NCBI GenBank assembly: GCA_902611605.1
Contig: CACMAH010000011.1
Location: 1-52,626 of the forward strand
Direction of reading: 5' to 3'
From: an uncultured Alphaproteobacteria bacterium
Lineage (GTDB): Bacteria; Pseudomonadota; Alphaproteobacteria; Rhodobacterales; Rhodobacteraceae
Length of the DNA stretch: 52,626 bases
The translations under genes were made by a program, and so were the position numbers. Shown one piece after another: positions 18,664 through 27,042 of this stretch; the stretch's first letter is position 1; each line of letters opens with the position of its first letter. The notes under the pieces are model-generated. The model saw only the letters and a list, made by a program, of their open reading frames with translations. It searched no databases and was not told the origin of the DNA.

Positions 18664-19092
18664 TTATTTTTCAGTATGAAATTTAATTAGTGTTTCTATT
18701 TGTTCTTCACTTAACCCAGTTTTTGATGATATTTCTTTGATATCCACACCAAGTTTTGCCAGATCAACTGCCTTATTAATGTTTTGCTCTGATAAATTTT
18801 CATCACTTTTTTTTCCAATATCTTTTTGGATTGATCGTATGGTTTCATTTATATTTGTTAAGTCTTCTTTTGAAGAACTTAAGTTTTTGTCTATTATACC
18901 ATATCCCGAATTCATTTCATTAATAAGAGTATTTATTTTACTCAGGTTTTGTTCAATCTTGTTAAGTTTTGACTTAATTCCTTTCTGATTACTAAAAAAG
19001 GCAATTAAAATTAATAAAAAACTAATTATCATAATCAGCATAGCTAATTCTGTGGTACTGATAGATATATTTTGAATTAATAAATTTTCCAT
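18664..19092 (-). CDS. DUF2802-like membrane-anchored coiled-coil protein
   Basis: 142 aa. One N-terminal transmembrane segment (about residues 15-33, LAMLIMIISFLLILIAFFSN) is followed by a long predicted coiled coil (about 40-95) and a short C-terminal helix-turn-helix-like motif (INKAVDLAKLGVDIKEISSK, then TGLSEEQIETLIKFH). The last motif matches the pattern of DUF2802 proteins, which in gammaproteobacteria sit in flagellar/chemotaxis operons. Function is unknown in that family as far as I know. Here it ends the flgP-flgT-flgA-flgM-flgN run, which supports a flagellar link. Family assignment is from memory of the motif. Confidence 0.65.
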   Translation of the reverse strand: MENLLIQNISISTTELAMLIMIISFLLILIAFFSNQKGIKSKLNKIEQNLSKINTLINEMNSGYGIIDKNLSSSKEDLTNINETIRSIQKDIGKKSDENLSEQNINKAVDLAKLGVDIKEISSKTGLSEEQIETLIKFHTEK

Positions 19093-19134
19093 AAATAAAC
19101 TTTATCAAAAAAATACTATGTTAAATCAATATGT

Positions 19135-19431
19135 TTATTTTTCAATTGATTCCTTCATATATTTTTGGAAGTCATTAAAAAAACTTAATTTATATCCAAC
19201 TTTTTTATTTAAATTTGCAATTTTTTTAATGAAATTAAGCAGGATATTTTTTTCTTTTTCGCTTAACGGGTAATCATTCAAGGAAGAAAAAATAACTGGC
19301 CATCTTTCATTTAAAAGAGATTCTAAGTCATTGAGGGTTTTTTTTAATTTTTCTGGTTCTGACAACAGCACATCAGCGCTTGAAAGTTTACTTTCAATCG
19401 CATCAAAAAAACTATTTCTTTCTTCAAACAT
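19135..19431 (-). CDS. FlgN-like putative flagellar export chaperone
   Basis: 98 aa, entirely helical by eye, with no signal peptide. FlgN is the cytoplasmic chaperone for FlgK and FlgL, and its gene normally follows flgM, exactly as here (30-bp gap). The sequence (ADVLLSEPEKLKKTLNDLES, then LLNERWPVIFSSLNDYPLSE) is too divergent to recognise by motif alone. The call therefore rests mainly on position, size and helical character. Shorter than the usual 140 aa FlgN. Confidence 0.5.
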   Translation of the reverse strand: MFEERNSFFDAIESKLSSADVLLSEPEKLKKTLNDLESLLNERWPVIFSSLNDYPLSEKEKNILLNFIKKIANLNKKVGYKLSFFNDFQKYMKESIEK

Positions 19432-19461
19432 CAGTTCAAAGTTATTAGTAATTAACTAAGT

Positions 19462-19761
19462 TTAGCTTTTCATTTCCTTATATGCATCTAATAGCATATC
19501 GGCTACTGCATCCAAATCTATTGGATATTCACCATTTGCTATTGCTTCTTTTATTTTCGAAACACTTTCAACATCGATTGGTGGTTTCTTAGTAAAATCG
19601 GCTAAAGTTGCAGTTGGTAATGAGCCACTAAGATCAACTGTATCAACAGCTGGTTTTTGTGAAACACTAGAAGTATTCAACTTATCAATTTTAGTTGAAC
19701 TAGTTGAACTGTTCTTTGATACATCAATATTCTTACTTAGGTTTTTAATTGACTCTACCAT
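19462..19761 (-). CDS. flgM: Anti-sigma-28 factor FlgM
   Basis: Binds and inhibits sigma-28 (FliA) until it is exported through the finished hook-basal body. The 99-aa protein has a disordered Ser/Thr/Asp N-terminal half. Its C-terminal sigma-binding motif is typical of the family (VESVSKIKEAIANGEYPIDL, then DAVADMLLDAYKEMKS). The cognate sigma factor FliA is encoded at 27043. It lies 31 bp after flgA and before the flgN-like gene, the usual flgA-flgM-flgN order. Confidence 0.92.
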   Translation of the reverse strand: MVESIKNLSKNIDVSKNSSTSSTKIDKLNTSSVSQKPAVDTVDLSGSLPTATLADFTKKPPIDVESVSKIKEAIANGEYPIDLDAVADMLLDAYKEMKS

Positions 19762-19792
19762 TATTTTACCCTCCTTGGTACTCTAATACGAC

Positions 19793-20542
19793 TTAGTTGC
19801 TATTTATTTTAGCTTTAATTGAAACTTTTTTTTCATTAATTACCCAAGCTACTAAATTTTTTTCACTTGATAAGTTCATAACTCTAATTTTTTCACCTTT
19901 TTGTCCATTCTCAAGGGCAACTCCTGAAGCAGAAATATTTATCCCACCTGCAGACTGTATAATATCAATTTTATCGCCTTTGTTTATAACCCATTCAAGA
20001 TGCAAATGTCGAGATCTAATAGGAAAGCCTAAACTAACATTTTGTTTTAATTTTCTTCCTACTAAATCCTCAATGGTATTAAAAATTCCTGGACCAACAT
20101 TTTTTTTAGCATTTGCTAACTCTAGATCACTTTTCTTTATAATATGTCCCTTAAGCAAACTTTTATTTGAAAAAACAATCTTGTTTTCATATGATTTTTC
20201 TTGATTTCCGGTATTATTGTTATCATAGTTTGCTCTAGTTCTCACAAAAATATTCCAGCTGTTATCGGGGTTGCTGCAGACTATTTCAACAGTTGTCCAA
20301 GATTTAAATACAGGAAAAAACTTCAAGTGCTGACCACAATTTTTGAACTTTTTATTTTTATCAATAGAAGGGTAGGACTCTATACCTTTATTTTTAAGAT
20401 AATTTTGTAATAACTCAGATAACTCTTTTGCTGAAGTAAATTTTTTTTCATTTTGCAAACTTAAATTTGAAGATGAAAAACTAACTGTTGCAGATGCTAA
20501 CAATATAAATAGTATAAAAAATTTTTCTGCAGTCTTAAACAT
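19793..20542 (-). CDS. flgA: Flagellar P-ring assembly chaperone FlgA
   Basis: Periplasmic chaperone for P-ring formation. From the ATG at 20542 the product is 249 aa with a signal peptide (MFKTAEKFFILFILLASATV). It has an N-terminal domain with two Cys (CGQHLKFFP and EIVCSNPDNSWNI) and a C-terminal SAF domain (LLKGHIIKKSDLELANAKKN, then LVGRKLKQNVSLGFPIRSRH), closing with INKGDKIDIIQSAGGINISA. The frame opens further upstream at 20623. That longer start overlaps the previous gene and hides the signal peptide, whereas GGTGGA lies just before 20542. One base separates it from the upstream stop. Confidence 0.93.
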   Translation of the reverse strand: MFKTAEKFFILFILLASATVSFSSSNLSLQNEKKFTSAKELSELLQNYLKNKGIESYPSIDKNKKFKNCGQHLKFFPVFKSWTTVEIVCSNPDNSWNIFVRTRANYDNNNTGNQEKSYENKIVFSNKSLLKGHIIKKSDLELANAKKNVGPGIFNTIEDLVGRKLKQNVSLGFPIRSRHLHLEWVINKGDKIDIIQSAGGINISASGVALENGQKGEKIRVMNLSSEKNLVAWVINEKKVSIKAKINSN

Positions 20543-20543
20543 T

Positions 20544-20987
20544 TTATCCACCAAAAAAGAAAATCCCTCTATCACTTTCTTGTAATTCAAATTGTGATGT
20601 TTTCTTATCAATAGGAATTCCAAGAACCATTGATTGAATTTGATTTAAACTTGGTAAGTGTAGGGTTGCACCAGCAAACATAAAATTTGGATTTTCCTGA
20701 GCAAAAGCTTTAGGATTTGCTGCAACTATTGCTAATCTAAGAAACCTCTTATCTAATCCACTTCCAGCGTAGAAGTCGTCAATTACTTCACTTAATGATT
20801 GTCCTTTTGGTACTTTATGTTTTTCCGTATGGTCTGGGTCCATTATAAATATATTATTAGATGGATCTGCATATTCATTTTGATAGTTTGTACCTCTATA
20901 TTCCAAAACGACAATTGGCTCAGAATACGATATTGAACTCGTTAACAAGATATTAATAAAAAGTATTAATTTTATAATTCTTATCAT
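20544..20987 (-). CDS. Exported FimV/LysM-like small protein in flagellar ring operon
   Basis: 147 aa with a signal peptide (MIRIIKLILFINILLTSSIS). The mature part holds a LysM-like stretch resembling the FimV N-terminal domain: VPKGQSLSEVIDDFYAGSGL, then an AIVAANPKAFAQENPNFMFA segment and GATLHLPSLNQI. These are the usual xGDTLxxIA, ANPxAF and aGxxLxLP positions, though the first is degenerate. Such domains usually bind peptidoglycan. Its ATG overlaps the flgT stop and it is followed one base later by flgA, so it is translationally embedded between two ring-assembly genes. A periplasmic role in anchoring or localising the basal disk is my inference; it is not FlgO as far as I can judge. Confidence 0.7.
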   Translation of the reverse strand: MIRIIKLILFINILLTSSISYSEPIVVLEYRGTNYQNEYADPSNNIFIMDPDHTEKHKVPKGQSLSEVIDDFYAGSGLDKRFLRLAIVAANPKAFAQENPNFMFAGATLHLPSLNQIQSMVLGIPIDKKTSQFELQESDRGIFFFGG

Positions 20988-22174
20988 AATACCTCCATAA
21001 ATTCTACTATTTTACCTTCAAGTTCTTTAATATCTCTTCTTTGGTCAATTGGACTTAAAATTGCTGTATTATTACCTAATTCATCTACTTTAAAAATTAC
21101 CCAAGGTGTATTTGTTCCTTGAGTAAATGCTATAGAATTTAAAGATAAACCATGTTTTTTACCTAGGCTGACATGTAATTTTTTTATCTGATTATCAAAT
21201 TTCAAATTTGCTTTTAAGGATTTGCAATCCAGTTCTGAAAAAAGTTCATCTGTGTGTTTTTTTACTGACTTAAGAAGTGCCTCAGAAATAAGCTCCTTTG
21301 AGGGTTTTGAAAGTACATTAATTGTTCTCCAGGGAGATCTATTACTTAATTTAAGTGAAATTTTGTGAGATTTTGATGAAGATTTTGAATACGTAAAACC
21401 ATCATATAAATTTGAAGTAATTTCCATTATTAGGAAAGTTTCATTGTTGATTGAGCTACTTTTAGTATCAATATACATTCTTATTTTTGGTACATAGGCA
21501 AACGATCCTACTTCTGTTCTTACTCTGCCTGAGGTAAGAGAAGTATAATCATAAATATCATCAGTATTCTTAAGAAGAACAGCATTTAATCCGGTATTCA
21601 TAGCTTTTGTTAGTTCAATATTTTTTCTATTTTCAATATCAGTGATCATACTTAAGTATAATCCATTTAGAATAGGTGCCAACCAAGAGGGTGCTGCACT
21701 ATCAAGCGATAAAATTGGTTTGTAAGCTGTTAAATTTAGAATATTATTATTTGAACAATTGTTTTCACTTAAATTTCCGACTGCTGCTTTAATTGTCACT
21801 TCATAATGAGTTTCTTTAATAACCTCTTTAGTAATGGCATAATCTAAAATTTTTGTTGTAGGACGGACAACAAAATTTTCAGTCAAATTTGTCCCTGAGT
21901 CAATTGCAGAATATCCATTAATTTTGGCACCACCTTCTAGCGATGCTAAATATAATGCGTCTTCTAAAGCCCTTCTTCTAGCTAAATCAGTTTCTTCTGG
22001 TGTATTTAACGCAGCTCTTCCAGTGGAAATTATGAAGCTAAGGTCATCATCTTCAGCATTACTTTTTGTTGGCAATACAACATCACTTAACGCAAAAGAA
22101 ACCCAAATAAAAACAATAATTAAAGTAGAAATTAATTGAAAAAAAGTTTTAAATTTTCTAATTTGAATATCCAT
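20984..22174 (-). CDS. flgT: H-ring protein FlgT
   Basis: FlgT forms the inner part of the H-ring around the LP ring and recruits further motor components in Vibrio. A FlgT is also known for Rhodobacter sphaeroides fla1. The 396-aa protein starts with a membrane/signal segment (LISTLIIVFIWVSFALSDVV). The FlgT N-terminal domain follows (STGRAALNTPEETDLARRRA, then LEDALYLASLEGGAKINGYS), along with TTKILDYAITKEVIKETHYE and a central domain. The C-terminal SH3-like domain is LNSIAFTQGTNTPWVIFKVD. Two Cys in the middle could form a disulfide. It follows flgP by 3 bp. Identified by motif pattern and by neighbourhood. Confidence 0.85.
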   Translation of the reverse strand: MDIQIRKFKTFFQLISTLIIVFIWVSFALSDVVLPTKSNAEDDDLSFIISTGRAALNTPEETDLARRRALEDALYLASLEGGAKINGYSAIDSGTNLTENFVVRPTTKILDYAITKEVIKETHYEVTIKAAVGNLSENNCSNNNILNLTAYKPILSLDSAAPSWLAPILNGLYLSMITDIENRKNIELTKAMNTGLNAVLLKNTDDIYDYTSLTSGRVRTEVGSFAYVPKIRMYIDTKSSSINNETFLIMEITSNLYDGFTYSKSSSKSHKISLKLSNRSPWRTINVLSKPSKELISEALLKSVKKHTDELFSELDCKSLKANLKFDNQIKKLHVSLGKKHGLSLNSIAFTQGTNTPWVIFKVDELGNNTAILSPIDQRRDIKELEGKIVEFMEVL

Positions 22175-22177
22175 TAA

Positions 22178-22717
22178 TTATGCAACCGATCTAGCTTTTT
22201 TAAGTAAATAGCTTAAAGTTTCTCTATCTATTTCTAAAACTACTTCATATGTATCAGCTCCTGTTGGATTTATTCTTACTGTTCTAGCTCCTCTTATTGT
22301 GCCAGAAACAACACCTCTGAAGGTATCATTTTGAACCATTAAGTCTATTACAGTAGTGTTTCCTTCAACATTTAAACCATGAATTTGTTCAGCTAAGTCT
22401 CTCATCGCAGCCATTCTTGCAGAGCGAATAGCCATTAGTCTTCTTTGATTTTCTGAACGGCCTGGTTGTGATGAGACAACTGCATACCCAACCGCGCTTA
22501 TAGTAGGTATTTCTTCTACACTTGCATCTAATACTTCATTTATAGCTGCAACATGTGCTGCTTCTTCCCCACCACTTTGAGTCATGCTCATAGTAGTTAC
22601 GACTGCATCTTGTGTTGCTTTGTCACTAGTTCCAGTTAAAGCATTCTGGAGTAAATTTGTCTGACATCCAGCAGATGTGAATATTATAAAACCTAAAATA
22701 GTAATTCTTAAATTCAT
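22178..22717 (-). CDS. flgP: Outer-membrane H-ring lipoprotein FlgP (LPP20 family)
   Basis: 179 aa with a lipoprotein signal (MNLRITILGFIIFTSAGC, lipidated Cys 18). The LPP20/FlgP domain follows: ISAVGYAVVSSQPGRSENQR, then the RLMAIRSARMAAMRDLAEQI helix and the VSGTIRGARTVRI strand. FlgP is an outer-membrane component of the basal disk in Vibrio, Campylobacter and R. sphaeroides. GGAG lies before the ATG and a sigma-54 promoter lies 45 bp upstream. It is the first gene of the minus-strand run flgP-flgT-LysM-flgA-flgM-flgN-DUF2802. No FlgO homologue is seen beside it. Confidence 0.88.
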   Translation of the reverse strand: MNLRITILGFIIFTSAGCQTNLLQNALTGTSDKATQDAVVTTMSMTQSGGEEAAHVAAINEVLDASVEEIPTISAVGYAVVSSQPGRSENQRRLMAIRSARMAAMRDLAEQIHGLNVEGNTTVIDLMVQNDTFRGVVSGTIRGARTVRINPTGADTYEVVLEIDRETLSYLLKKARSVA

Positions 22718-22740
22718 TTTTGACTCCGTTTATCTGGATC

Positions 22741-22828
22741 TATTAAAATTTGAAACTTAGATGCATGCTTTATGCCAATTATTAAAATTTGTTATTATAC
22801 CTATATATATATGAGGAAAATTTTAATA
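22741..22828. repeat. Repeated TATTAAAATTT motif between divergent flgP and flhA
   Basis: The 12-mer TATTAAAATTTG occurs at 22741-22752 and 22780-22791. An 11/12 inverted copy lies at 22817-22828. They bracket the two sigma-54 promoters in the 253-bp divergent gap and could be activator (FleQ/FlrC-type) sites. The region is so AT-rich that chance is a serious alternative. Confidence 0.3.
22762..22777 (-). promoter_or_regulatory. Sigma-54 promoter of flgP operon
   Basis: Minus-strand sequence TGGCATAAAGCATGCA has -24 GG and -12 GC at correct spacing; the -12 is ATGCA instead of TTGCA. Predicted start is about 22751, a 34-nt leader before flgP. Confidence 0.75.
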
Positions 22829-22837
22829 AAATCCTTG

Positions 22838-22853
22838 TGGCATAGTTTTTGCC
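22838..22853 (+). promoter_or_regulatory. Sigma-54 promoter of flhA operon
   Basis: Plus-strand sequence TGGCATAGTTTTTGCC matches the -24/-12 consensus, including a T-rich spacer end (TTTTTGC). Predicted start is about 22864, so the flhA leader is about 107 nt. It would drive flhA-flhF-flhG-fliA. Confidence 0.82.
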
Positions 22854-22970
22854 TCTATTAATTTAGTTTAAAAATAATTTTACAAATTTAGGTAAATTTT
22901 CTTAATTATTACAAGGGTTTAATTGAATATATGGTTTGCTTAGAAAAAAAATTGTCAGGGTTTTGACGTC

Positions 22971-25067
22971 ATGGAATTGACATCCAGAAGTTTAAGCTTA
23001 AGAAATCTTGGAAGCTTGTTGAAAGTAGGAGTATTACCTTTAGGTATACTAGCTGTTGTGGCTATGATGGTATTACCTCTACCTGCATATCTCCTGGATT
23101 TATTTTTTGTAACAAACATTTTAGTTTCTCTATTAGTCTTAATGGTAGCAATGCATACTTACAGACCATTAGACTTTTCTAGTTTTCCAAGCCTTCTATT
23201 AATTGCTACAGTTTTAAGGTTGGCATTAAATGTTGCTTCAACAAGAGTTGTTTTAGCAGACGGTCATACCGGTAGTGACGCTGCAGGCAAAGTAATAGAG
23301 GCTTTTGGTAAATTTATTATAGCGAGTAATTACGCTGTTGGCATTTTTGTATTTGTGATTCTGGTCATCATCAATTTAGTAGTTATTACTAGAGGTGCAG
23401 GAAGAGTTTCAGAGGTTTCTGCAAGATTTACATTGGATGCCATGCCTGGAAAGCAGATGGCAATTGACGCAGATTTGAATGCAGGCATATTAGATGCAGA
23501 GCAAGCAACACAAAAAAGAGATGAAATAGCAAAAGAAGCTGACTTTTATGGTGCGATGGATGGTGCATCAAAGTTTGTTAAGGGCGATGCTATAGCCGGT
23601 ATTTTAATCTTAGCAATAAATATTATCGGTGGTTTGATAATTGGAATTACACAGCATGAATTAGCAGTTGGAGAAGCGGCTGAGACTTATATTTTACTAT
23701 CCATCGGAGATGGGTTAGTTGCTCAAATTCCATCCTTATTATTAGCAATTGCAACAGCTATAATTGTTACTCGCGTTTCGTCTACACAAGATATGGCAGA
23801 ACATATTGGAAAGCAAATAAATCTTTCAAGAGCCTGGCTTCCTGTATCTGGGGTGCTTTTTTTAATTGGATTAGTCCCAGGTATGCCGAATACTCTATTT
23901 TTAGTAGCAGGTTTAATTTCTGGTATTGTTGGCTATTTAGCAATGAATATAAATAATGATGAAAGTTCAAAAGATGAAATTTCTAATCGTTCTGGCAATG
24001 ATTTTAATGAAGATGATGCAAGTGGGGGAGCTATTGATTTAGAGGATGTTACAGATTATTCACCAATATCTATTCAGTTAGGCTATGGATTAGTTGAAAT
24101 GGTAGATGATGATACTGGTGGACCTTTAATTAGTCGGATTACTGGCATTAGAAGAGAAGTATCAAAATTGTTAGGTTTTGTAATACCTCCAGTCCGCATT
24201 AAAGATGATTTAGCATTATCTGCAAACCAGTATAGAATAAGAATTGGTCAAACAATAGTAGGTGAAGATATAATTTATCCCGATAGTTTCTTGTGTATAG
24301 CTGGAGAAGAAGTATCTGTAAAAATTTCGGGCCATGAAGTTAAAGATCCATCATTTGGAATGGACGCAGTTTGGATAAAGTCAAATCAAAAATCAGAAGC
24401 AGAATCTAAAGGATATGTTGTAATTGCTCCTGAGTCAGTTTTGGCAACACATCTTAGTCAAATATTAAACAAATTTGCTGGTCAACTGATTGGTCAAGAT
24501 GATGTTCAAGTATTATTAGATAACCTTTCAAAAACAGCACCAAATCTAGTTGAATCTGTGGTTCCTAAATTAGTTCCTTTGCATAATTTAACAGGTATAC
24601 TAAGAGAATTACTATCAGAAAGAGTTCCTATAAGTGACTTAAGAAGTATCTTAGAAAGTTTAGCAAGTATTTCGAGTAGAAATTTATCAATTGTTGATAC
24701 TGCTGAAGCACTACGGCCTACACTTGCAGGTCTTCTAATTCAGCAAATTGCTCCACTAAACCAACCGCTTCCTGTTATTACACTTGAAGCAGATTTGGAG
24801 CAAATGCTGATTAAGATGTCTCGACAAAGCGGAGAAGAAGGACTTGTTTTAGATAATGAATTAGCACAAAACCTATTAACAAAAATATCTGAAACAAATC
24901 AAAAACTAAGTAATGAAGGTAAAAGTGCTGCACTTGTAGTTTCTCCAGCAATTAGGAGGCAGTTTTCATTAATAGTGAGACAGCATGTTGAAGATATGAT
25001 TGTGCTAGCATTTACAGAATTACCAGATAATAGAAAAATTAATGTTGTAGCCTCAATTACAGGTTAG
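22971..25067 (+). CDS. flhA: Flagellar type III export gate protein FlhA
   Basis: Integral inner-membrane export gate. The 698-aa protein has about eight transmembrane segments in the first 330 residues and the FHIPEP-family core (FSSFPSLLLIATVLRLALNV, then ASTRVVL). The cytoplasmic loop has TRGAGRVSEVSARFTLDAMP and GKQMAIDADLNAGILDAEQA, with DFYGAMDGASKFVKGDAIAG after it. The large cytoplasmic domain (from about 360) binds export substrates and chaperones. All are standard, as is the length. AGGG precedes the ATG. First gene of the plus-strand operon continuing into flhF. Confidence 0.97.
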   Translation: MELTSRSLSLRNLGSLLKVGVLPLGILAVVAMMVLPLPAYLLDLFFVTNILVSLLVLMVAMHTYRPLDFSSFPSLLLIATVLRLALNVASTRVVLADGHTGSDAAGKVIEAFGKFIIASNYAVGIFVFVILVIINLVVITRGAGRVSEVSARFTLDAMPGKQMAIDADLNAGILDAEQATQKRDEIAKEADFYGAMDGASKFVKGDAIAGILILAINIIGGLIIGITQHELAVGEAAETYILLSIGDGLVAQIPSLLLAIATAIIVTRVSSTQDMAEHIGKQINLSRAWLPVSGVLFLIGLVPGMPNTLFLVAGLISGIVGYLAMNINNDESSKDEISNRSGNDFNEDDASGGAIDLEDVTDYSPISIQLGYGLVEMVDDDTGGPLISRITGIRREVSKLLGFVIPPVRIKDDLALSANQYRIRIGQTIVGEDIIYPDSFLCIAGEEVSVKISGHEVKDPSFGMDAVWIKSNQKSEAESKGYVVIAPESVLATHLSQILNKFAGQLIGQDDVQVLLDNLSKTAPNLVESVVPKLVPLHNLTGILRELLSERVPISDLRSILESLASISSRNLSIVDTAEALRPTLAGLLIQQIAPLNQPLPVITLEADLEQMLIKMSRQSGEEGLVLDNELAQNLLTKISETNQKLSNEGKSAALVVSPAIRRQFSLIVRQHVEDMIVLAFTELPDNRKINVVASITG

Positions 25068-25100
25068 CAAAAGAAAATGGTTATAATTTAGGAGGGAAAG

Positions 25101-26246
25101 ATGACAGTACTTACAGTAAAAGCTCAAGATACTGCAACTGCAATGGAAGAAATTGTAGAAAAATTGGGAAAAGATTCGTTTATTATTGGAACAAAAAAAA
25201 TTGGTGATGAGATTCTAGTAAAGGCAACAAACTCTCCCAAAAAAACATTACATTCAAAACAGAATGTAAATAAAAAATTCAATAGAATGATTTCAAAAGA
25301 GTTGAATCAAAGTTCATTTTCATCTTTAGGAAATAATTCCCATAATGGAATTGATGATAAAGGAGAAAATTTTTCAATAAATAATTTTGGCGAAAAGGCG
25401 CTTAAAGAATTTAGAGCCGAATTTAAAGGTTTAAGAGATCAATTGAATGGAATGGTACTTACTGATATGGCAGGATTAAGTCCAAATTTAAAAAGTACTG
25501 TTAAGATAAATTTACAAAAAATTGGTTTTTCTGATTACACCTTAGTTAAATTCAAAGATAAATTAGAAAATAAAAATACAACAGAAGGTGTTGAAAATTT
25601 TATTAATGAATTAGCAGATACATTGACTTTTGACGATCCAATCAACAGTTTGATCGATAGTAAATATGTGTTTATAGTCGGATTGAGTGGAAGTGGTAAA
25701 ACATCATTTTCTGCCAAAATAGCCGCAACTATTGCACATGATAATAAAAATAGTAATATTGCTTTAGGTAAGTTGGGTAAGCAAAATGAATTTTTGAATG
25801 ATAATCTTAAATCTTACTCTAGGCTTATAAATGTACCCAATTTAAATATTTTACCTGAAAATGCACAAAAGAAACTCGAAAGTATAGAAAAAAAATTAAT
25901 TATTGATGTATCAGCTGATATAGCGGATACTTTGAATATTGTTAAAAGCGTTAGAGAAAAGGTTGGATCAAACAGAGTCTTAACTATTGTAGTAATTCCA
26001 TCTGGTTCAAGTAGACATTATTTAAAAAAATTATTAGAATTTTATGGATCTATAGATCCAATTGTTGCATTTACTAAACTTGACGAGAACAATATTTCTG
26101 CGGAAGAATTGTCAGTTATAGCTGAAAAAAAATGTTCTGTAGGCTATTTAACCGACACAAGGTCAATTTTAAAATCAATAAATTTTACAAATAAAGAGAT
26201 TTTGGCTCAATATTTGAAAGACAATATTATAAATTTTTGTAAGTGA
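25101..26246 (+). CDS. flhF: FlhF-like SRP-type GTPase with degenerate nucleotide-binding motifs
   Basis: FlhF positions the polar flagellum. The 381-aa product begins with the FlhF N-terminal domain (MTVLTVKAQDTATAMEEIVE, then FIIGTKKIGDEILVKAT). A Lys/Ser/Asn-rich linker follows, then an NG-domain with P-loop GLSGSGKT (residues 194-201) and TKLDE (G4, 325-329). Two hallmarks are missing. The DTYR-x-AxEQL region is replaced by ALGKLGKQNEFL, and the DTAG G3 motif is replaced by IIDVSAD (267-273). It may bind nucleotide poorly or not hydrolyse it. GGAGGG precedes the ATG. It lies between flhA and flhG as in other polarly flagellated bacteria. Confidence 0.88.
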   Translation: MTVLTVKAQDTATAMEEIVEKLGKDSFIIGTKKIGDEILVKATNSPKKTLHSKQNVNKKFNRMISKELNQSSFSSLGNNSHNGIDDKGENFSINNFGEKALKEFRAEFKGLRDQLNGMVLTDMAGLSPNLKSTVKINLQKIGFSDYTLVKFKDKLENKNTTEGVENFINELADTLTFDDPINSLIDSKYVFIVGLSGSGKTSFSAKIAATIAHDNKNSNIALGKLGKQNEFLNDNLKSYSRLINVPNLNILPENAQKKLESIEKKLIIDVSADIADTLNIVKSVREKVGSNRVLTIVVIPSGSSRHYLKKLLEFYGSIDPIVAFTKLDENNISAEELSVIAEKKCSVGYLTDTRSILKSINFTNKEILAQYLKDNIINFCK

Positions 26247-26254
26247 GAAATTAA

Positions 26255-27028
26255 ATGACTATCTCAATAGCAGTAGCGAGTGGAAAAGGTGGAGTTGGTA
26301 AAACCAGTATTGCGGTTAATTTATCACTAACTCTTTCTAGATTAGGTTCTAGAGTTGTTTTATTTGACGCTGACTTTGGTCTTGCAAACTCTCATATTCT
26401 TCTTGGAGTAAACCCAACAAAAACGGCCCAAGATATTCTTGTTTCAAAAACACCAGTTCAGGAAGTACTTGCCCCTGGTCCACTTGGCCTCAAATTTCTT
26501 TCGGGAGGTAGTGGATTAACAGAATTATTGAATTTAGAAGTTAAGGCAAGATATGAATTAATTAGAACTCTAGACGTTATACAGGAAAGTACTGATGTTT
26601 TAGTTGTTGATGTACCTGCTGGAGCTTCGGATAGTTCTATTACATTTTCATCCGCAGTAGATAAACTTGTATTGATTTTGGTTGGAGAACCAACCAGCTT
26701 TATGGATGCTTATACATTTATTAAAGCTGCAAATTTAGAAGCTGGTGTAGAAAATTTTTCAATTATTGTAAACATGGTTGAAAGTGATGCTCAAGGACTG
26801 CAACATTTTACAAAATTTCAAAATATAGTTAGTCGTTTTTTAAACGTTAAATTATCCTACTGTGGTCACATACCATTTTCCCAACGTATTAGAAATTCCG
26901 TAGTAGAAAGAAAACCTATAATGCTTACAAAACAGGATACAGCAGAGACTAGAGCATTTATGGCTGTAGCTAAATCTATTCAAAGTACACCAAAAAATGA
27001 ACCTAAGGGAGTAACTTTTTTTAAATAA
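26255..27028 (+). CDS. flhG: FlhG (FleN/YlxH) MinD-like ATPase
   Basis: ParA/MinD-family ATPase that limits flagellar number and often restrains the sigma-54 activator. The deviant Walker A is SGKGGVGKTSIAVNLSLTLS (residues 9-28), Walker A' is FDADFGLANSHILLGV, and Walker B is VLVVDVPAGASDSSI. The family continues with FSIIVNMVESDAQG and CGHIPFSQRIRNSVVERKPI. At 257 aa it is slightly short. It follows flhF by 8 bp. Confidence 0.94.
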   Translation: MTISIAVASGKGGVGKTSIAVNLSLTLSRLGSRVVLFDADFGLANSHILLGVNPTKTAQDILVSKTPVQEVLAPGPLGLKFLSGGSGLTELLNLEVKARYELIRTLDVIQESTDVLVVDVPAGASDSSITFSSAVDKLVLILVGEPTSFMDAYTFIKAANLEAGVENFSIIVNMVESDAQGLQHFTKFQNIVSRFLNVKLSYCGHIPFSQRIRNSVVERKPIMLTKQDTAETRAFMAVAKSIQSTPKNEPKGVTFFK

Positions 27029-27042
27029 AAGTTAGAAATCAT

